64,000 nucleotides of DNA from Holophagaceae bacterium (GTDB lineage Bacteria; Acidobacteriota; Holophagae; Holophagales; Holophagaceae): NCBI GenBank assembly GCA_009783055.1, contig WRHW01000006.1, positions 1-64,000 of the forward strand, in the 5' to 3' direction. Below are positions 1 to 7,783 of the stretch, piece by piece (positions within the stretch are counted from its first letter, which is position 1; each line of letters opens with the position of its first letter). The position numbers and the translations under genes are program-made. The notes beneath the pieces are model-generated. The model did no database searches. It was not told the DNA's origin and was given only the letters and a program-made list of their open reading frames with translations.

Positions 1-173
1 CGGGGGCCGAAGTGGCGCGTCAGGTAGAGCAAAGCGTTCAGGAAGCCGCCTCGGTAGCATCTGCAACCTCCCAGATGGCGGCAACCACCTCCGAGATTTC
101 CCACACAGCCCAGGACCTAGCCGCCTTTGCCGTCAAACTACAGGCAGAAGTGCATAAATTTAAGCTGAGTTGA
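1..173 (+). CDS. methyl-accepting chemotaxis protein, C-terminal end (partial)
   Basis: An open frame enters from the left edge and stops at a TGA at 171-173. The translated tail has alanine-, serine- and threonine-rich heptads (ASVASATSQMAATTSEISH) followed by an amphipathic stretch ending in KFKLS. This is the usual look of the last signalling helix of a methyl-accepting chemotaxis receptor, where it packs against CheA/CheW. No start or ligand-binding domain is visible, so the type of receptor cannot be told. A hairpin with a T-run follows the stop. The assignment rests on composition and heptad pattern only. Confidence 0.7.
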   Translation, partial: GAEVARQVEQSVQEAASVASATSQMAATTSEISHTAQDLAAFAVKLQAEVHKFKLS

Positions 174-187
174 TATCAACCACACTA

Positions 188-212
188 GCCACTGATCACC
201 AGTGGCCTTTTT
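188..212 (+). terminator. rho-independent terminator after the chemotaxis receptor
   Basis: A 7-bp stem (GCCACTG / CAGTGGC) with a 5-nt loop is followed by CTTTTT, 15 nt after the receptor stop codon. The CAGTGGCC...CAGTG words recur near 1300 and 2020, so the terminator overlaps a small repeat family. Confidence 0.7.
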
Positions 213-593
213 CAGTGGTCAGTATTCAGTGCGCCTTGCGGCGGGGCGAATTTTACTTGCACTAGCTAAAAAAGTATGTTGATTGCAACGTGATATGAGA
301 GAAATCTTTATTGAAAAATTCGTCATTTTGCGAAATTATGGTAACGTAGTTATCTATGAGAGGCTTGTTATGATACTTGAGAATGTCACTCAACATGCCC
401 AACTTGAAGAATGTTACAAACAGGAAGAACTTTTCTTCCAGTGGAAGAGAAAATTGAGTGCCCTAACAAAGCTGGAACGTCCAAGCTGTGGGATGCGAGT
501 ATGCGTCCACCATTGATAACATTCTGATTGGGCTTGAGGATTACACTCTTTTGCACACATGGAAGGCCAAATTTAAAAGGGAATTTAGTACAT
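213..593. other. gene-free stretch before the HEPN gene
   Basis: Short open frames occur (for example from 283 to 516), but none has a convincing ribosome-binding site or recognisable product. The reading frame used around 450-520 differs from that used earlier, so this could be a decayed gene. I see no feature I can support here. Confidence 0.4.
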
Positions 594-1016
594 ATGCCAA
601 TGTCTAAAGATGACCATTTCAATAGCTGGCTGGAAATTGCCCAATCAGACCTAAAAGTCGCTGGAACACTGCTCAAAAACAAACACTGGATATACTCGGC
701 TTTTATGTGCCAGCAGGCTATCGAAAAACTAGTCAAAGGCTTGTATCTGCTATATTTGGATGATGAAATCCCAAAATCCCACAATATTGTCTCCTTGGCA
801 AAAGCATTTGAAGAAAAACTCGACCAGCCGATACCCCAAAACACACTGATGTTATTTGCAACACTTTCAAGTTGTTATTTAAACAACCGTTACCCTACCT
901 ATAAGCATGAAATCTACAAGAAAATTAAAGAAAAAGATGCCGCAATGATATACTCACAGTCGAAGGAGACATTCAAATGGCTATTGACATTGAAACCATC
1001 CATCAAACAGCAATAA
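594..1016 (+). CDS. HEPN-domain protein (toxin half of a HEPN/MNT pair)
   Basis: A predicted all-helical protein of about 140 residues with the layout of the HEPN family. It has an N-terminal helix (DHFNSWLEIAQSDLKVA), then a helix with MCQQAIEKLVKGLYL typical of HEPN proteins, and a C-terminal NNRYPTYKH giving the R-x5-H pair that in active HEPN RNases forms the catalytic site. The start at 594 (or 600) is preferred over 528 because the earlier codons do not match the family. Its 3' end overlaps the nucleotidyltransferase gene by 40 bp, so the two are probably co-translated. In characterised pairs the HEPN protein is an RNase toxin and the MNT partner neutralises it by AMPylation. Activity here is inferred. 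Confidence 0.8.
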   Translation: MPMSKDDHFNSWLEIAQSDLKVAGTLLKNKHWIYSAFMCQQAIEKLVKGLYLLYLDDEIPKSHNIVSLAKAFEEKLDQPIPQNTLMLFATLSSCYLNNRYPTYKHEIYKKIKEKDAAMIYSQSKETFKWLLTLKPSIKQQ

Positions 1017-1297
1017 GCTACGCCAAAAAAGTTAGTCAGACAATGCCAGTTGACAAAGCGGTCATCTTCGGGTCATACGCCAAAGGCAACCCATCTAGAA
1101 CTAGTGACGTAGACATCTGTTTTTTTTTAAAGGACTACAAGGGCAAAAAACAATTAGATATCCTCACAGAACTCATACTGCTAACCCAGGACTACAAAGG
1201 GATATATTTTGAACCCTTGGTCTTTGAGACCTCTGAGCTTGACAACAACAACCCATTTGTTAAAGAGATCATAAAAACCGGCAAAAATCTCCTGTAG
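977..1297 (+). CDS. MNT-type minimal nucleotidyltransferase (antitoxin half)
   Basis: A 106-residue protein with the minimal nucleotidyltransferase signature: FGSYAKG at about residues 31-37 followed by SDVDICFF, supplying the metal-binding aspartates. AAGGAG lies 8 nt before the ATG. It overlaps the 3' end of the HEPN gene, the usual HEPN/MNT arrangement. Its C-terminal half (FEPLVFETSEL, NPFVKEI) matches the second MNT gene in this window at 30244-30708, so the two are paralogues. Comparing them exposes an in-frame insertion in the second copy. This copy appears intact. Confidence 0.85.
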   Translation: MAIDIETIHQTAISYAKKVSQTMPVDKAVIFGSYAKGNPSRTSDVDICFFLKDYKGKKQLDILTELILLTQDYKGIYFEPLVFETSELDNNNPFVKEIIKTGKNLL

Positions 1298-1337
1298 TCT
1301 CAGTGGCCTCGTTCAGTGCTCAGTGTGGATTGAGTTT

Positions 1338-1751
1338 TCATACATGAAAGCGGGCATACTTTTCAGCCAATGATTCCTGCAACACCTTTGAGAAATTAAG
1401 GTTCTGCGATTCTGCAAAAGTATTGAGGTAGGCAGGAATAGTGATATTTTTTCTAACAACCTTCCTGCCGAATTTCCTTGCATGTTCATCTAAATCCAAA
1501 GAAATCAGATTAACAAAACCATCTGGTTCTTCACTATCTGGGATTATTGCTTCGCGAGGGCTTGGGGGCGGAACTGGGTTGCCGTCCTCCATCTCACCCA
1601 GAATCCAGCCTGCCGCGGCCTCATTGATCATCAGCATTGCCTCAGTCAAAGTTTCGCCCTGCGAAAGGCATCCTGGCAGGTCAGGCACTTCAACAGTGTA
1701 GCCAAGCCCATCTTCCCAAGGGTAAAAAACTGCCGGGTAAACGAGTTTCAT
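1338..1751 (-). CDS. hicB: HicB-family antitoxin
   Basis: The N-terminal part has the HicB fold signature (PAVFYPWEDGLGYTVEVPDL, then PGCLSQGETLTEAM), which mimics and inhibits the toxin. After a proline-rich linker the C-terminal part (KNITIPAYLNTFAESQNLN, SKVLQESL) looks like a ribbon-helix-helix DNA-binding segment, as expected for an autorepressor. The ATG at 1751 is chosen because GGAGG lies 5 nt upstream; a GTG two codons earlier would sit inside that site. The ATG overlaps the hicA stop by 4 bp (ATGA), so the two are translationally coupled. Confidence 0.9.
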   Translation of the reverse strand: MKLVYPAVFYPWEDGLGYTVEVPDLPGCLSQGETLTEAMLMINEAAAGWILGEMEDGNPVPPPSPREAIIPDSEEPDGFVNLISLDLDEHARKFGRKVVRKNITIPAYLNTFAESQNLNFSKVLQESLAEKYARFHV

Positions 1752-1960
1752 TTCCACCTCCCCATACCTGCTTGTCTGAGCACAGAACGAATTGTTTTGA
1801 TGTTCAAATCACGACTACCGTGATTGGGAATAGTAACCTTGCCTTTCTTGCTTGGGTGCTTGTAGTGATAGTGGGAGCCGTCTACTTCTTTTAGAGTCCA
1901 CCCATCTGCCTTGATAATTTTTTCCAGCTCTTTGAAATTCAAAGCCGCCTCTGTTTTCAT
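1748..1960 (-). CDS. hicA: HicA-family mRNA interferase toxin
   Basis: A 70-residue basic protein with the HicA double-stranded RNA-binding-like fold: an N-terminal helix (KELEKIIKADGWTLKEV) followed by GSHYHYKHP, which holds the conserved catalytic histidine, and then GKVTIPNHGSRDL. HicA toxins cleave mRNA and are held inactive by HicB. It lies upstream of hicB with a 4-bp overlap. ATG 1960 is chosen over a TTG at 1969, although no strong ribosome site is seen for either. The gene looks complete. Confidence 0.9.
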   Translation of the reverse strand: MKTEAALNFKELEKIIKADGWTLKEVDGSHYHYKHPSKKGKVTIPNHGSRDLNIKTIRSVLRQAGMGRWK

Positions 1961-2015
1961 TATACACAAATTAAGTATATAGCAACACTACTTTTGGTAG
2001 TTCATAATTACCAAA

Positions 2016-2130
2016 GTGGTCAGTGGCCTTGTTTAGTGATCAGTGGCAAGTGGTCAGTGTGGTTGAGGCGGCTGACACCGCGATAGAGGTTGGTAGTTAT
2101 ACCAGTTCACAGTTATCAGTTTTCAGGCGG
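2016..2130. repeat. short CAGTGG/GTCAGT and CAGTTATCAG repeat words
   Basis: The segment is made of repeated words: AGTGGTCAGTGGCC, AGTGATCAGTGG and AGTGGTCAGTGTGG, then CAGTTATCAGTTTTCAG. The first kind also occurs at about 200-232 and 1299-1330. The second also occurs at about 34680-34697 and, inverted, at about 16212-16228. They lie only between genes. Confidence 0.6.
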
Positions 2131-2173
2131 ATTAACTAAAAATACCGCACAGAAATATGGAGATACGACTGCT

Positions 2174-2437
2174 TTATTCGTAATGCCCAAAGTATCTATG
2201 AACCAGTATTACATCGCCATGAACTTCATACAGAACGCGGTGTTGTTCTGTGATGCGTCTTGACCAGAACCCAGCAAAATCATACTTGAGTTGTTCAGGC
2301 TTCCCAATGCCAGTGAAGGGATCGTTCTCCATGTCATCAAGAAGCTCCTCAATCCTGTCGATCACTCGCTGGTCACTCCGCGCCCATCAAATGTAGTCTT
2401 TTTTGGCTTGTTTGGTCTGTTCAATTTGCCAAGGCAT
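2174..2437 (-). pseudogene. YoeB-type toxin with an in-frame TGA
   Basis: Read from the ATG at 2437, the protein is MPWQIEQTKQAKKDYI, then TGA at 2389-2387, then WARSDQRVIDRIEELL and onward in the same frame. The rest carries YoeB hallmarks: DPFTGIGKPEQLK, FWSRRITEQHRVLYEV and a C-terminal HRYFGHYE. YoeB toxins are ribosome-dependent mRNA endonucleases of about 85 residues, and the total here is about 87 codons. The TGA replaces the aromatic residue of the family motif DYxxW, as a TGG to TGA change would. A shortened product from the GTG at 2365 is possible but would lack the first strand and helix. The ATG overlaps the antitoxin stop by 17 bp. Confidence 0.8.
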
Positions 2438-2657
2438 TGACTTCACGTCTCACTTCTTCGCGAGAAAAAGTTTGCAATCGTCCAGCTTTGTATTCTGCAG
2501 ATGCTTGGCGGATTTCCTCTGGAGTTGACGCACGACAATCTTCATCCAGGCACGATTTGATAACTGAAGTGAGGGCCGCCTGAAAGGTTTTGTCCTCGCA
2601 TATTTGTATTGCTAGAGCCTCGGCAGTGATGGGTTGCATTGTCTCTGCTGTAACCAT
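2421..2657 (-). CDS. probable antitoxin of the YoeB-type pair
   Basis: A 78-residue acidic protein immediately upstream of, and overlapping, the YoeB-like gene, the standard antitoxin position. GGAG lies 8 nt before ATG 2657. The C-terminal tail (EYKAGRLQTFSREEVRREV) resembles the toxin-binding tails of Phd/YefM-type antitoxins. The N-terminal part (ITAEALAIQICEDKTFQAAL) does not look like the usual YefM DNA-binding fold and I do not recognise it. Function is inferred from position and tail. It may now be an orphan because its toxin gene is interrupted. Confidence 0.65.
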   Translation of the reverse strand: MVTAETMQPITAEALAIQICEDKTFQAALTSVIKSCLDEDCRASTPEEIRQASAEYKAGRLQTFSREEVRREVNALAN

Positions 2658-3055
2658 GAAGAAACTCCAATAACAGTATGTATTAAGTGTACTGCATAGC
2701 CGAACAGATTGGACACGCGGAAGTCATCGTATTCGCTTATATCGTGGATGTTTTTGATGTCTTGGATTTCAAAAGTTGCCCCATCGTCGGCATCCAGTGA
2801 GATGATTTCGCCAAGGATGACTTTGAGGCCATCCTGAGTGATAGACAGGCCTTTTGCCGTCGCGTCCAAATCCTTTGTCGTGCGCCTGTCGATGCCAACC
2901 ATTGAAGCAATCAGGAAGCCCCCTTTAAGGATCAGGTTATTGCGGTAATGCGATATTGATACCCGTTCAACCAATCGCTCCATCATGTAAGTCTGCAAAA
3001 GTACATTTGGGGGAGTCCCAGTCTGCTTTGACTTGTTTTTGATCCAGTCCTTCAT
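2612..3055 (-). pseudogene. truncated AbiEii-family nucleotidyltransferase toxin
   Basis: Residues from MKDWIKNKSK match AbiEii/nucleotidyltransferase toxins: ERLVERVSISHYRNNLILKG, GGFLIASMVG, RRTTKDLDATAKG and DDGATFEIQDI. The glycine pair and the DLD motif of the active site are present. Resemblance ends at YDDFRV near 2714, after which the frame runs about 30 codons of unrelated sequence and into the next gene. The C-terminal half is missing and no AbiEi antitoxin is nearby. The ATG at 3055 lies inside the end of repeat element A1, and upstream codons are element sequence. AbiE systems act in phage abortive infection; this copy is most likely dead. Confidence 0.75.
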
Positions 3056-3525
3056 ACCAAGTTGCACCCAAACGGGAGCAACTTGGTATGACGGCAATGC
3101 GAAAGCAGTGCCCGCAGTAGGAAGGTGAAGAAAACAAGATACCAGCAAGCGTGTCCGAAATAACAAGTTTCCAAAAATGCTTGGCGTGGCAGTCTCGCGT
3201 ATCCGAAGGATACCGAGAAATTTTTGATTATGAAGGCTGTTATGCCGAAAAACTTGAAAGCGAGAAAGAAGACTGGCCATGCCTGAATGGCCGGCGTGGG
3301 AGCCTCGGATATCCGAGCATAGCGAAGGATTCCGAGAGATTACGGGCTTTGCTCGTGTTTGCAAAAAATTCTCTCGGTATCCACTTGCCTGCAAGTGGAT
3401 ACACGAGGCTTCCACGCTGACTTTTCCTGCATTTTGTCCTTTCAAATCGCTGTTTATTTGGTTGCTTACGTCACGTTCATTATGACGTTTCGCGTTTAAT
3501 CCCGATTAAACGCAACCTAGTATTA
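3054..3525. repeat. element A1, long composite multi-hairpin repeat
   Basis: The left end is the 36-bp palindrome ATACCAAGTTGC...GCAACTTGGTAT (3054-3089), followed by the GAAA-tetraloop hairpin (3093-3112). The right end is the perfect inverted repeat GCGTTTAATC/GATTAAACGC followed by GCAACCTAGTATTA, which matches the revcomp of the left arm with two changes. The middle is about 320 bp longer than in copy A3 and holds further inverted repeats (for example GTATCCACTTG/CAAGTGGATAC), suggesting a nested insertion. The left end contains the start codon of the AbiEii remnant and the right end gives waaA its TAA. Confidence 0.8.
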
Positions 3526-4776
3526 TGGCCGATGGAGATATGGCTCTATGCAACTCCAAGTCTTTTGAAGGCTTCCTTGGAGACACTCCGGGATTTTGAT
3601 ATGGCTAGGGTTTAGCCCCCTGCCAGATAGCTGTTTCACAATGCAATTTCCAAGCCCAGCTATCTCAGCCACTGTCAGACTCCCAGCCTCCAATAGTGGT
3701 AGAACTATGTCTTCAAAATTTGTATATGATGGGCCAATTATCGTAGGTATACCCCAATATATCGACTCCAAGGGGTTATGTCCCCCATGCCATTTCCAAC
3801 CTCCGCCAATAAGGGCTATATGACCGATACTATATACTGAGGCAAGCTCGCCCAAAGTATCTAATAGCAATACTTGAGTTTCGCGGCATTGATCTGAATC
3901 CAAAGAATCTAGGTTTGTCGCCCTGCAAAAAGAAATCCCATAGCCATTCAATAAGTTTGCAACGTACTCAAATCGCTTAGGTTGACGGGGGGCAATAATC
4001 AAGCGCAATTGTGCATAGGCTTCTTTTGCATGGTTCCAAGCGTCTAATATTAGTTCCTCCTCTCCATCGACTGTATTTCCGGCCACAAGTATGGGTAGAC
4101 CGTACCATCCTTTACGGATTATTTCCCAGCCACCATGTAAAGGGATGGGAGCAGGTAAATCTGATTTCAAATTTCCGCCAACCACTACATTTGGGGCTCC
4201 CATTAGTCTAAAGTTTTTTTCCGAATCAGAATCTTTGGCAGAGACTATGGATATGCAGGAGATAGCACAACGTAGCCAGGGTTTGAAAAAGCTGTCCATC
4301 GTGCGGGCAGTGAGTCGCCCATTAACAATACATATTGGGATATTTCTAGATTCCAGTTCCCTGAATAAATTTGGCCATACCTCGGTTTCTAGAGCAATGA
4401 AGACTGCTGGGGGAGTTTCTAGGAAACTTTTTAGACCACCAGAATCATCCAGTGGAAAAGCACCTCCAGTAATCTTGCCTGAACCATCATCCCAAGTAAA
4501 AATACGGCTTTTCAATAGTTCTAAACCAGCTTGGGTACCCGTTGTGATATGTACCCGGAATTTGTTTTCACGCAACTTGCCTAATATTCCAGTAGCAAGC
4601 AGTAACTCACCAACGCTTACGGCATGGAGCCATATCCACCCATATCCTAAGTTTTGAGGAGCCTCGGCTTGGAGGCGCAGTTGAAGAGCCTTTGGCAACC
4701 CGTTAGATAGTGCCCGCCCTATCGAACCTGCCAGGCCAACGATTGTGAAATAAATTCCGCTTAGCAGGGTGTCCAT
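3523..4776 (-). CDS. waaA: 3-deoxy-D-manno-octulosonic acid (Kdo) transferase
   Basis: Transfers Kdo from CMP-Kdo to lipid A at the cytoplasmic face of the inner membrane, the first step of LPS core assembly. Visible landmarks are an N-terminal hydrophobic segment, IWLHAVSVGELL, ITTGTQAG, IALETEVWPNL, CIVNGRLTARTM and a C-terminal GGGWKWHGGHNPLES, all typical of this GT-B enzyme. About 417 residues matches the family. The track-length TTG start is replaced by ATG 4776, which begins the membrane segment; no strong ribosome site decides it. The stop codon TAA is the last three bases of repeat element A1. With lpxD it shows the cell makes LPS. Confidence 0.93.
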   Translation of the reverse strand: MDTLLSGIYFTIVGLAGSIGRALSNGLPKALQLRLQAEAPQNLGYGWIWLHAVSVGELLLATGILGKLRENKFRVHITTGTQAGLELLKSRIFTWDDGSGKITGGAFPLDDSGGLKSFLETPPAVFIALETEVWPNLFRELESRNIPICIVNGRLTARTMDSFFKPWLRCAISCISIVSAKDSDSEKNFRLMGAPNVVVGGNLKSDLPAPIPLHGGWEIIRKGWYGLPILVAGNTVDGEEELILDAWNHAKEAYAQLRLIIAPRQPKRFEYVANLLNGYGISFCRATNLDSLDSDQCRETQVLLLDTLGELASVYSIGHIALIGGGWKWHGGHNPLESIYWGIPTIIGPSYTNFEDIVLPLLEAGSLTVAEIAGLGNCIVKQLSGRGLNPSHIKIPECLQGSLQKTWSCIEPYLHRP

Positions 4777-4801
4777 CAACGAGCGTTCCGCATATGGCAA
4801 T

Positions 4802-4827
4802 GAGGGGGCACCCGCCCCCTCATTTTC
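4802..4827. terminator. strong GC hairpin between waaA and the OmpA gene
   Basis: An 8-bp perfect stem (GAGGGGGC / GCCCCCTC) with loop ACCC, followed on the plus side by ATTTTCCC. It lies between the end of the OmpA-domain gene and the start of waaA. The T-run is poor in either direction, so it could be a terminator for the OmpA gene or an RNA-stabilising hairpin. Confidence 0.45.
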
Positions 4828-4853
4828 CCAAAATAAATTCTGACTGGATGGTA

Positions 4854-6170
4854 TTACCTATTTTCTACAATGCGTCTGCCTTCCAAAGTAGACGATGGGG
4901 TAATTCTAAATTTAGAATGGTTAATAGTCACTTCAGAACGCCTATCGGTTGCAAGCCCTTCAGGAGTCTCATTGTTAGCAATCGGCTGGGAGAAGCTACG
5001 GCCAATTATATTTGAAGCAGGTATATTGATACCTTCCATCCTCAAGAGATATGCCAAGGCTCTGGCGCGTTGCATAGAGAGTTGCTGGTTGTGTTCAGGG
5101 AGTCCGCGGATATCGCAATGTCCAATAACTGTTATCGCGGTGGTATCTATTCCCTTGTGTTTTTCAACCCATCTCTTGACAAGTGCCCTGTCAGCGGCAG
5201 TAGTGGCAGAGGAATTTGTGGCGAAATGGATTCTAAGCCCATCTACCTCTGTTACTTGCTCTTCTAGCCTACGACGAGCTTCTTCATCTGCTTTTCTGCG
5301 GGCTTCTGCGGCGGCGATACGTGCATCTTCTTCTGCCTTGCGACGAGCTTCTTCGGCTCTGCGGGCTTCTGAATTATCAGGAACAACCACTTTTTCTGCT
5401 TCTATCACTGGTACCACAGGAACTACAGGCACAGCCTTAACTTTGGGGGCACCCACTCCGTGCCTCCCAAAGCGAATTCCGGCCACCGCCGCAACTTCCC
5501 AAGCGGGGAAGTGACCTCGCGTAAAACTTTCTGGAGTGCGAATCTCAGAATTGGGAACGGCACCAAGGAAGTAGTTGCCGGAATTGATTGCGTAGTCACG
5601 ATAGTGATTGTTGTTATCTACATCCAGATTAGAAAGCGCAAAGCCGGCTTCCAATCCAATAAATGGGGTGACATTAGTTCCCTTATCAAACATGTATCTG
5701 GCGTTTGCGCGAAGCCAAGGTCGCCAAGCGGTGTCTTGGGTATCAGTTCCGTGTAATTGGGGAACTTTCATCCAGTCTCGCCTATAATCTAGACCAACAC
5801 CTAGCTCGAAGTTTGTGCTTGTTTCGATTCTCAGAGTAAGGCCAAATTGAGTCTGCTCTTCATGAGACAAGTCTGAATAATAGTTAAGTGGTACATCATT
5901 TTTAAGCCGATAGCCTGCGCTAAGTAAAATAGAGCCAAAAGGCAGACCGATAGGGTCAATAGCAACCTTTATTGATGGAGCCAAACGAGGGTTGTCGGGT
6001 GAGAAATTCCTCGAATAACCCATCCATGAAGAATCATGGGAGTGATATCCCATAAAGCTGGCTCCGACTTGTACCTCAAATGGCCAGTACTTTGATTTTT
6101 CTGGTTTTTCCTGAGCCATTAGACTTACTGAAGCGACTATCGCTACAAACAATGAAGAGTACTTTTTCAC
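4854..6170 (-). CDS. outer-membrane OmpA-family protein with coiled-coil linker
   Basis: A secreted protein with three parts. Residues 1-20 form a signal peptide (VKKYSSLFVAIVASVSLMAQ). The next 230 residues or so are rich in alternating polar and aromatic strands, consistent with a beta-barrel. An alanine/arginine/glutamate-rich segment (EARRAEEARRKAEEDARI) predicts a coiled coil. The last 120 residues are an OmpA C-terminal peptidoglycan-binding domain (IHFATNSSATT, VIGHCDIRG, SMQRARALAYLL, DRRSEVTI). The GTG at 6170 is chosen because GGAGG lies 5 nt upstream and it begins the signal peptide; the longer frame adds codons with no such features. The gene has its own predicted promoter. Confidence 0.85.
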   Translation of the reverse strand: MKKYSSLFVAIVASVSLMAQEKPEKSKYWPFEVQVGASFMGYHSHDSSWMGYSRNFSPDNPRLAPSIKVAIDPIGLPFGSILLSAGYRLKNDVPLNYYSDLSHEEQTQFGLTLRIETSTNFELGVGLDYRRDWMKVPQLHGTDTQDTAWRPWLRANARYMFDKGTNVTPFIGLEAGFALSNLDVDNNNHYRDYAINSGNYFLGAVPNSEIRTPESFTRGHFPAWEVAAVAGIRFGRHGVGAPKVKAVPVVPVVPVIEAEKVVVPDNSEARRAEEARRKAEEDARIAAAEARRKADEEARRRLEEQVTEVDGLRIHFATNSSATTAADRALVKRWVEKHKGIDTTAITVIGHCDIRGLPEHNQQLSMQRARALAYLLRMEGINIPASNIIGRSFSQPIANNETPEGLATDRRSEVTINHSKFRITPSSTLEGRRIVENR

Positions 6171-6196
6171 GCGAACCTCCGAAAAACAGTCCTCTA

Positions 6197-6227
6197 ATAC
6201 TAGAGCATTAACTGCCAAAAATGTCAA
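6197..6227 (-). promoter_or_regulatory. predicted sigma-70-type promoter of the OmpA gene
   Basis: On the minus strand a perfect TTGACA (6227-6222) is followed after 19 nt by TAGTAT (6202-6197), about 27 nt before the GTG start and its GGAGG. The spacer is longer than the ideal 17 nt, so the -10 call is tentative. Upstream is a very AT-rich stretch that could act as an UP element. Confidence 0.45.
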
Positions 6228-6288
6228 ATTTGTAATTATTAAAAAAGATTTTTTTGCAAACCTATAAAAAAGGTACTTATTGAGGTAA

Positions 6289-6540
6289 TTTCAAAATCCG
6301 GTTTCTCGTCTGCGCCTTCATTTTCTCGCTATCCTCCGCTACATGAGGCTTCCACGCGATCCAGTTTTGCATTATTAACATGCTCCTCGCTTTATGGATT
6401 GTTGCTTTTTCACCTTCGTTATCCCCGTATTCTGCTCAGTAGGTGTAAATTGCGAAATAATACATTGTTTCGCAGAATTCGACTACATTCTGGCACAGCC
6501 TTTCAACATCTGTTGTTTCAAAACCCTGGCGGGTTTTGAA
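6289..6540. repeat. element D1, multi-hairpin repeat
   Basis: It begins with TTTCAAAATCCGG and ends with the palindrome TTTCAAAACCC-TGGC-GGGTTTTGAA (from 6516). Inside, ATTCTGC and GCAGAAT flank a roughly 33-nt loop. Copy D2 (42587-42739) has the same order, with ATCCTGC and GCAGGAT: a compensating change in one base pair. D1 is about 100 bp longer near its left side and shares GAGGCTTCCACGC with element A1. Together with the OmpA promoter region it fills the gene-free stretch 6171-6573. Confidence 0.75.
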
Positions 6541-6573
6541 AATGGCTTTATCGCTAAGCAGAATAAAAAAATA

Positions 6574-7749
6574 CTAAATAATCGGCAAAGTCACCTGAGG
6601 TTTGCTCAGCCATTCGGCCCCGTTTTCTGTCACGACAACCATCTCTTCTATAGAGATAATTCCATGTTCCGGCACTGTTAGGCGTGGCTCTATTGTAAAT
6701 ACCATGCCACACTCTAATGGTTTGAATGGTTTTTGGGCATACTTATCCCAAGCGGGACCTAAAATTGCCGTGCCATCGTGGGCAAACCGCCCAACCTGAT
6801 GTCCCAAGGCAAAGGGGTTTTCTCCATAGCCTGTAGCGATCAGGTGGTTGCGCGCGGCTAAATCAACATCCAACCCAATTACACCAGGCTTTATCACTGC
6901 CTTGGCGGCTTCAATAGCATTCCTTAAGGTATCAAAGCCTCTCTGAACGGCCTCAGGTAGCTCAGTTTCCCCCGGATTTGCTACGTAGAAAGTACGCTGT
7001 AAGTCTGAGCAGTATCCATCTATCCTAACCCCAAAGTCCATGGTTACTAAGTGACCAGGTTCTATTATGCGTTTGGTTGGGGTGTAGTGAGCTTCGGCTG
7101 TTTCTGGCCCTGTAAACACTGATGGACAGGTTGCTGGGTTCCAAGCGGTACACAGCTTTCTACGCTCGACTTCGGCACCCATGAAGGCCGCAATGTCTTG
7201 CTCGGTGCGCCCTGGTTTTATTTCATTTTGTACTAGATCAAATATTTCTAATGTGTGGCGGATTGCTTCTTTCATTGATTTTAGTTCGCCCTCAGACTTG
7301 CGCTCTCTAAGTGCAGAAACAATGACCTCAGCCGAAGTAATGCGATCTGCCATACCCAGTTCGCCCAATAGCTTTTGCAATGTGAGAAACATGCCGTGGG
7401 TTATCCCATCACAAATTTCGCTTCCCTCTGAATAATTGAGAGCTATTGTCTTGGGATTGATTTTTTTCATTACCTCCAAAAATGGTTCGCGGAAACTGGA
7501 TACAAAATCAAAAACCTCGTCGTATGCCCCTGTTTCCTCTACAGTGGCACGGTCGTAACGACCCACGATAGCCCTGGACTTGCCATCGGAAGTAATAATT
7601 ACTGCCGAATGCCAGGTGACAGGCCCTGGCAACAGGAGCGGCAGTATTGGATCGCCGTTTATCTCGCTTTCACGCGTAAAAGTAATCCAACAATCAATTT
7701 CAAATTCTTTTAGTAGCTTTACTGCTTGCTTAATTTTTTCTTTAATCAT
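6574..7749 (-). CDS. M24-family Xaa-Pro peptidase
   Basis: A 391-residue creatinase/prolidase-type protein. The N-terminal half is the non-catalytic creatinase domain. The C-terminal pita-bread domain shows the five metal ligands: aspartates in VTMDFGVRIDGYCSDLQRT, histidine in ALGHQVGRFAHD, glutamates in FTIEPRLTVPEHG and ISIEEMVVV. Such enzymes remove residues or dipeptides next to proline. AGAGG precedes the ATG. It sits directly downstream of a second M24 gene (35-nt gap), so the two are probably one operon for peptide breakdown. The 3' end lies beside element D1. The exact substrate cannot be told. Confidence 0.88.
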   Translation of the reverse strand: MIKEKIKQAVKLLKEFEIDCWITFTRESEINGDPILPLLLPGPVTWHSAVIITSDGKSRAIVGRYDRATVEETGAYDEVFDFVSSFREPFLEVMKKINPKTIALNYSEGSEICDGITHGMFLTLQKLLGELGMADRITSAEVIVSALRERKSEGELKSMKEAIRHTLEIFDLVQNEIKPGRTEQDIAAFMGAEVERRKLCTAWNPATCPSVFTGPETAEAHYTPTKRIIEPGHLVTMDFGVRIDGYCSDLQRTFYVANPGETELPEAVQRGFDTLRNAIEAAKAVIKPGVIGLDVDLAARNHLIATGYGENPFALGHQVGRFAHDGTAILGPAWDKYAQKPFKPLECGMVFTIEPRLTVPEHGIISIEEMVVVTENGAEWLSKPQVTLPII

Positions 7750-7783
7750 TTTTTACCTCTTTTGTTAGGGGTTACTACTAGCG

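Noticed and set aside
283-516. 77-residue open frame
   Set aside because: No ribosome site, no recognisable domain, and the frame is overlapped by other equally long frames.
2387-2389. Genetic-code change (TGA read as tryptophan or glycine)
   Set aside because: Other genes with normal lengths end at TGA, and only this toxin gene carries an internal one.
3056-3445. Long N-terminal part of the AbiEii frame
   Set aside because: It is translated element A1 (PSYQVAPVWVQLG is the palindrome) and has no resemblance to the family.
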